From: Natronolimnohabitans sp. A-GB9 | Lineage (GTDB): Archaea > Halobacteriota > Halobacteria > Halobacteriales > Natrialbaceae | Assembly: GCF_030848565.1 (NCBI RefSeq) | Contig: NZ_JAVDDV010000016.1 | Coordinates: 1-64,000, forward strand | Length of the DNA: 64,000 bases | Direction: 5' to 3' | In this document: positions 62,561-64,000 of the stretch, in pieces | How the letters are laid out: every line of letters starts with the position of its first letter | How positions within the stretch are numbered: position 1 is the first letter of the stretch | Notes under the pieces: generated by a model | Told to the model about the DNA's origin: nothing | The model's database searches: none | Seen by the model: only the letters and a program-made list of their open reading frames with translations | Program-made: the position numbers and the translations under genes

Positions 62561-62610
62561 CGGTCTCATACGGACTGCTGTCCGGCAGTCTGACGACAGG
62601 AGACCGTATC
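62561..62610. repeat. Palindromic intergenic element
   Basis: cggtctcatacggactgctg, tccggcagtctgacgacagg and agaccgtatc in sequence; left (ggtctcatacgg) and right (ggagaccgtatc) arms are partly inverted. Sits between the RHH stop and the cobQ stop, so it may end both transcripts. Confidence 0.7.
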
Positions 62611-64000
62611 AGTGCTCGTTCGTTCGTTCGTCGAACGGATCGCCCAGCGCCTCGAGATCGACGTGTTCGCGAACGAGCGTTGCGGCGCGATCGTACGGCG
62701 TCGCTTCGACCCCGTCGCTCGCGTCGGCTCCATTGGGCCCGACGGGCCACTCGAGCCCTGCCTCGTCGGCGACGGCCTCGAGAAACGCCGCTCGGACCGA
62801 CTCGTTGTCGAACAGACCGTGAAGATAGGTCCCCAACACGCCGTCGTACGCTGCACTCGAGTCGCCCAGTGGCCGACGGACGTCCTCGAGGGCACGCGTT
62901 CGGCCGGCGTGGATCTCGTAGCCCGACGCCGTTCCGTCGGCGCCCTCGAGCAGCGGTGTCGCCGAGCCGTCGACGGGAACTGTCGTCTGCTCGAGTCGCT
63001 TGGATTCTGCAAACCGAGTCTCGACGGGAAGCAGCCCGAGTCCCTCGACGACGTCGTCCGTGCCGGTGCCCTCGAGCGTGGCGTTCGTGATCCGTTCGCC
63101 GAGGAGTTGATAGCCGCCACAGACGCCGACGATCGGACCGTCGAACGCTTCGAGCGCCTCGGCGAAGCCGGCCTCCCGAAGTGCCAGCAGGTCGTCGACC
63201 GTGTTCTTCGTTCCCGGGAGCACGACCGCGTCGGCGTCGACGTCCTCGAGGGCCTCGCGAGCCGACGGCCCGCCCTCGGCTGTTGGCCCGCCTTCGACTG
63301 GCACGAACGCGACCGAGACGCCGGGTTCGGCCGCCAGCGCCTCGAGGTCCGTTGCGTTCGAGATCCGCGGCAGCCGGGGAACCGCGATCGTAAGCCGTCG
63401 CTCGTCGGGGACGCCATCGTCCCCGCCCAGTACGCCTCGCTCGCCCGTTCCGGGGAGACCGACGCTGTCCTCCTCGGGGAGGCCGGGGTCGTCGTAGGGG
63501 AGTACGCCGAGGATCGGTACGCCGGTCTTCGATTCGATCTCCTCGATGCCGGGCTCGAGCAACGTCGGATCGCCCCGGAACTTCGTGATGATTGCGCCGA
63601 CGACGCGCTCGCGAAGCGAGTCGGGGAGCAGTTCGATCGTCCCATAGAGGCTAGCGAAGGCACCGCCGCGTTCGATATCGACCAACAGGAGGATATCGGC
63701 GTCGGCGAACGCGGCGGTCTCGACGTTCGCGAGGTCGCGGTCGTGGAGGTTGATCTCGCCGATGCTGCCGGCACCTTCTGCGATCACGACGTCGTGTTCG
63801 GCCGCGAGCCGGCGGTAGGACTGCTCGGCCGCGACGCGGGCCTCCTCCCAGTACTCCTCGTAGTAGGTGCCGGCCGGAACGTGGTCGTGGGCCCGTCCCT
63901 GGACGACGAGCTGGCTTTCCCCGTCGCCGCGGGGTTTGAGCAACACGGGGTTGCAGTCGGTCGTGGGCGTGGTCCGGGCCGCTCGAGCCTGGACGAACTG
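62609..64000 (-). CDS. cbiP: Cobyric acid synthase, 3' part
   Basis: 464 residues visible; the gene runs out of the window at its 5' side, so the P-loop-containing start is missing. Visible are [52 protein letters not shown], then the glutamine amidotransferase part with [25 protein letters not shown] (catalytic Cys) and [10 protein letters not shown] (catalytic His). It amidates the side chains of adenosylcobyrinic a,c-diamide in cobalamin synthesis. Confidence 0.95.
   Translation of the reverse strand, partial: QFVQARAARTTPTTDCNPVLLKPRGDGESQLVVQGRAHDHVPAGTYYEEYWEEARVAAEQSYRRLAAEHDVVIAEGAGSIGEINLHDRDLANVETAAFADADILLLVDIERGGAFASLYGTIELLPDSLRERVVGAIITKFRGDPTLLEPGIEEIESKTGVPILGVLPYDDPGLPEEDSVGLPGTGERGVLGGDDGVPDERRLTIAVPRLPRISNATDLEALAAEPGVSVAFVPVEGGPTAEGGPSAREALEDVDADAVVLPGTKNTVDDLLALREAGFAEALEAFDGPIVGVCGGYQLLGERITNATLEGTGTDDVVEGLGLLPVETRFAESKRLEQTTVPVDGSATPLLEGADGTASGYEIHAGRTRALEDVRRPLGDSSAAYDGVLGTYLHGLFDNESVRAAFLEAVADEAGLEWPVGPNGADASDGVEATPYDRAATLVREHVDLEALGDPFDERTNEH

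Overview
The window is haloarchaeal chromosome, most like the Natrialba/Haloterrigena/Natrinema group by overall feel; the species assignment is inference. Supporting signs are high GC with strong GC3, very acidic proteins, Tat signals with twin arginines, short-leader promoters with BRE/TATA boxes, a TFB, Orc1/Cdc6 initiators, a PGF-CTERM protein, a Bat/HTH-10 regulator and an Lhr helicase.

Region 1 (1-28 kb) is a cell-surface glycan or exopolysaccharide locus. It opens with a decayed IS5-type transposase. Then come a large polytopic membrane protein, a FemAB/BioF2-like acyltransferase, two paralogous GNATs, a polysaccharide deacetylase, an alkaline-phosphatase-superfamily phosphodiesterase, an Asp-box propeller protein, a formyltransferase-fold enzyme, a PP-loop ATPase and a second copy of the large membrane protein. 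Next are three Tat-exported parallel beta-helix proteins, two of them carrying repeats of a module that also occurs alone at 12.2 kb, then a zinc-ribbon/methyltransferase/kinase-like fusion and a Wzx-type flippase. No glycosyltransferase is recognisable. Four genes of the beta-helix/module family share one promoter design (TATA and an RGNTTAC-like box exactly 18 nt apart).

Region 2 (27.4-32.3 kb) is regulatory: a DUF7344-type winged helix membrane protein, a TFB, small haloarchaeal proteins, a coiled-coil protein with 42-bp internal repeats and a PhiH1-repressor-like winged helix. Region 3 (32.3-38.3 kb) is accessory: an AT-rich DUF262/DUF1524 (GmrSD-like) probable defence gene, an SDR, a membrane microprotein, the tail of a restriction/methylase-like protein, and an Orc1/Cdc6 gene flanked by its own inverted repeat family.

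Region 4 (38.3-49.1 kb) is core: archaetidylserine decarboxylase, PAS/GAF histidine kinase, Lhr helicase, a PGF-CTERM protein, an SCO1/TlpA/CcdA redox operon and a 58-aa double CxxC microprotein.

Region 5 (49.1-52.0 kb) is a full replication origin: an array of 20-bp ORB elements with G-strings, an AT-rich unwinding element and orc1. With a broken cdc6 at 20.3 kb that has a third repeat class, the window holds three origin-type loci with three different repeat sequences within 32 kb.

Region 6 (52-64 kb) has an M24 peptidase, a trehalose synthesis operon (otsA-otsB), a PhiH1-like regulator, a Bat-type regulator, a solo TnpB with an altered RuvC-II motif inserted at the stop codon of an MTH865-family gene, a ribbon-helix-helix regulator and the 3' part of cobyric acid synthase, cut by the window end.
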